Shown here one piece after another: positions 62,786-64,000 of a stretch of 64,000 nucleotides of DNA; the stretch's first letter is position 1, and each line of letters begins with the position of its first letter. Source of the DNA: Rhizobium sp. NXC14 (GTDB taxonomy: Bacteria > Pseudomonadota > Alphaproteobacteria > Rhizobiales > Rhizobiaceae); NCBI RefSeq assembly GCF_002117485.1, contig NZ_CP021032.1:709016-773015 (forward strand), given 5' to 3'. The notes under the pieces are model-generated. The model was not told the origin of the DNA and made no database searches. It saw only the letters and a list, made by a program, of their open reading frames with translations. The translations under genes were made by a program, and so were the position numbers.

Positions 62786-64000
62786 ATGGAGCCTCAATAT
62801 GTATCGACGCCCTTCGGGCGGCGATCGATGACGCTTGGCATGCTGGCAAGTCAGGAAAGCGCCAGCAGGATCGATGCGGACGCATCGGTCGACAAATGGA
62901 AGATCTTTCGCGCGCTCTGCGAAGCAAAGAGCATGATCGGCGTGTCCGACCGTGCGCTTGCCGTTCTCAACGCGCTGTTGACCTTCTATCCGAAGAACGA
63001 GATTGCCGAGGCCAACGGTTTCGTCGTCTTTCCGTCGAATGAGCAGTTGTCGCTGCGCACCCATGGCATGGCCGGAACGACGCTGCGGCGAAATCTGGCG
63101 ATGCTGGTGGAGGCAGGCCTGATCATCCGGCGCGACAGTCCGAACGGAAAACGTTTTGCCCGCCGCAACGGCGAGGGCGGGCTTGGGGAAGCCTTCGGCT
63201 TCAGCCTGGCGCCACTCCTCGTGCGCGCTCGCGAGATCGAAGCCCAGGCAGCGCAGGTGCTTGCCGACAAGCTTGAATGGAAGCGTCTGAGGGAGCGGCT
63301 GAGCCTTTGCCGGCGTGATATCGCCAAGCTCATCGAGATCGCGCTGGAAGAGGAAATTGCCGGCGAATGGATCGAGATGCAGCAGCATTTCAATCACCTC
63401 TCGGCAAGCCTGCCGCGCCGTCCATCGACCGCGGATATCCGGAGCCTGCTGACCGATCTCGAAGGCTTCCGCGAACTGATCGTCAAGACGCTGGAATCGA
63501 AGACAAAAGTAGAAAAAACAGACGCCAATGACAGCCAAAACGGTCGGCACATACATAATTCAAACCCACATCCCATCTCTGAACTTGAACCAAGCTTCGA
63601 ACCGAAGCAGGGCGCAAAGCCGGAGGAAGAACCGCGGCCGCGGCGGGAGCCACCGAAATCCTTCCCCCTTGCCATGGTGCTGCAGGCTTGCCCCGAGATT
63701 GTTGCCTATGGGCCGGGTGGCAGGATCGGCAGCTGGCGGGATTTGATGGTCGCCGCCGTCGTCGTCCGTTCCACTCTCGGCGTCAGTCCCAGCGCCTACC
63801 AGCAGGCCTGCGATGTTATGGGGCCGGAAAATGCTGCCACGGTAATCGCCTGCATTCTCGAACGCGGCGGCCATATCAATTCGGCGGGCGGCTATCTGCG
63901 TGATCTGACGCGGCGGGCGGAGCGCGGTGAATTCTCGCTCGGTCCGATGCTGATGGCGTTGATGCGGGCCAATGGTCCGATGGCGAGAAAAACCGGATGA
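62786..64000 (+). CDS. repC: Replication initiator RepC
   Basis: A 404-residue initiator protein of repABC replicons. The N-terminal domain (TPFGRRSMTLGMLASQE, then KWKIFRALCEAKSMIGVSDRALAVLNALLTFYP and THGMAGTTLRRNLAMLVEAGLIIRRDSPNG) is a winged-helix DNA-binding part; the linker is acidic and Pro-rich (KQGAKPEEEPRPRREPP); the C-terminal part (RIGSWRDLMVAAVVVRSTLGVSPSAYQQAC) is the RepC-specific domain. AAGGTGAAGG precedes the ATG at 62786; a TTG at 62768 is the longer option. The window ends at its TGA, so the gene is complete. Confidence 0.94.
   Translation: MEPQYVSTPFGRRSMTLGMLASQESASRIDADASVDKWKIFRALCEAKSMIGVSDRALAVLNALLTFYPKNEIAEANGFVVFPSNEQLSLRTHGMAGTTLRRNLAMLVEAGLIIRRDSPNGKRFARRNGEGGLGEAFGFSLAPLLVRAREIEAQAAQVLADKLEWKRLRERLSLCRRDIAKLIEIALEEEIAGEWIEMQQHFNHLSASLPRRPSTADIRSLLTDLEGFRELIVKTLESKTKVEKTDANDSQNGRHIHNSNPHPISELEPSFEPKQGAKPEEEPRPRREPPKSFPLAMVLQACPEIVAYGPGGRIGSWRDLMVAAVVVRSTLGVSPSAYQQACDVMGPENAATVIACILERGGHINSAGGYLRDLTRRAERGEFSLGPMLMALMRANGPMARKTG
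63497..63600. other. AT-rich segment within repC, candidate oriV
   Basis: Bases 63501-63600 are about 43% G+C by hand count, clearly below the surrounding GC-rich sequence. In repABC plasmids the replication origin lies within repC, usually in such a segment. No repeated initiator boxes were recognised. Confidence 0.5.

Noticed and set aside
1..64000. CRISPR arrays, tRNA/rRNA genes, insertion sequences or prophage genes
   Set aside because: No regularly spaced repeats, cloverleaf-type sequences, transposase or phage structural motifs were recognised on either strand by reading.

Overview
This 64-kb window looks like part of a repABC secondary replicon (megaplasmid or chromid) of a Rhizobium, probably of the R. 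leguminosarum/R. etli group. The evidence is a complete repABC module at the right end, the aerobic cobFGHIJKLM set in its alphaproteobacterial order with cobK divergent, the rhizobial glx/glnT gene block, moc-like genes, a RIME-like intergenic repeat and uniformly GC-rich codon usage. minCDE, nadABC and cob are core-type functions, so the replicon is probably a chromid, not a dispensable plasmid. No tRNA, rRNA, CRISPR array, transposase or clear pseudogene was seen.

Layout. 0.1-7.1 kb: an aldo/keto reductase, a LuxR-type regulator, a PotABCD-like ABC importer with a Tat-type binding protein, and an SDR dehydrogenase. 7.3-11.7 kb: an APC permease divergent from a DUF1989-GcvT fusion that matches trimethylamine N-oxide demethylase (Tdm). 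11.7-13.6 kb: minCDE, with two overlapping CtrA-like boxes upstream. 14.5-26.9 kb: one long minus-strand run, from a cupin regulator through mgsABC (glxBCD), gmaS (glnT), purU, folD and dmmDABC to tmm. 27.0-33.0 kb: the glxA regulator divergent from mgdABCD (soxBDAG-like). 33.2-37.5 kb: an L-fucose-type oxidative catabolic cluster with an IclR regulator and a RIME-like element. 37.7-42.7 kb: a small XRE regulator, then a TfuA/YcaO pair with a 47-codon ORF directly upstream of ycaO and a BTAD/TPR regulator. 43.0-47.4 kb: nadABC with a Nudix-like regulator and two operator-like dyads. 47.5-53.1 kb: a panB-like gene apparently co-transcribed with MocDEF-like oxygenase genes, then a LacI regulator and an inosose-isomerase-like protein. 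53.2-60.2 kb: cobF-cobM. 60.3-64.0 kb: repABC with two identical parS-like palindromes and an antisense ctRNA; the window ends exactly at the repC stop codon.

How the genes work together. The 7-33 kb region encodes what reads as a complete route from trimethylamine to glutamate plus C1 units: Tmm (TMA to TMAO), Tdm (TMAO to dimethylamine), DmmABCD (dimethylamine to methylamine), GmaS (methylamine to gamma-glutamylmethylamide), MgsABC (to N-methylglutamate) and MgdABCD (to glutamate plus a C1 unit). FolD and PurU would carry the tetrahydrofolate-bound carbon on to formate.

The least explained part is the YcaO-TfuA locus. Its 47-codon ORF has a strong ribosome binding site and ends 15 bp before ycaO, so I propose it as the precursor of an undescribed, possibly thioamidated, peptide. 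Names and functions rest on reading motifs and gene order only; no database search was run.
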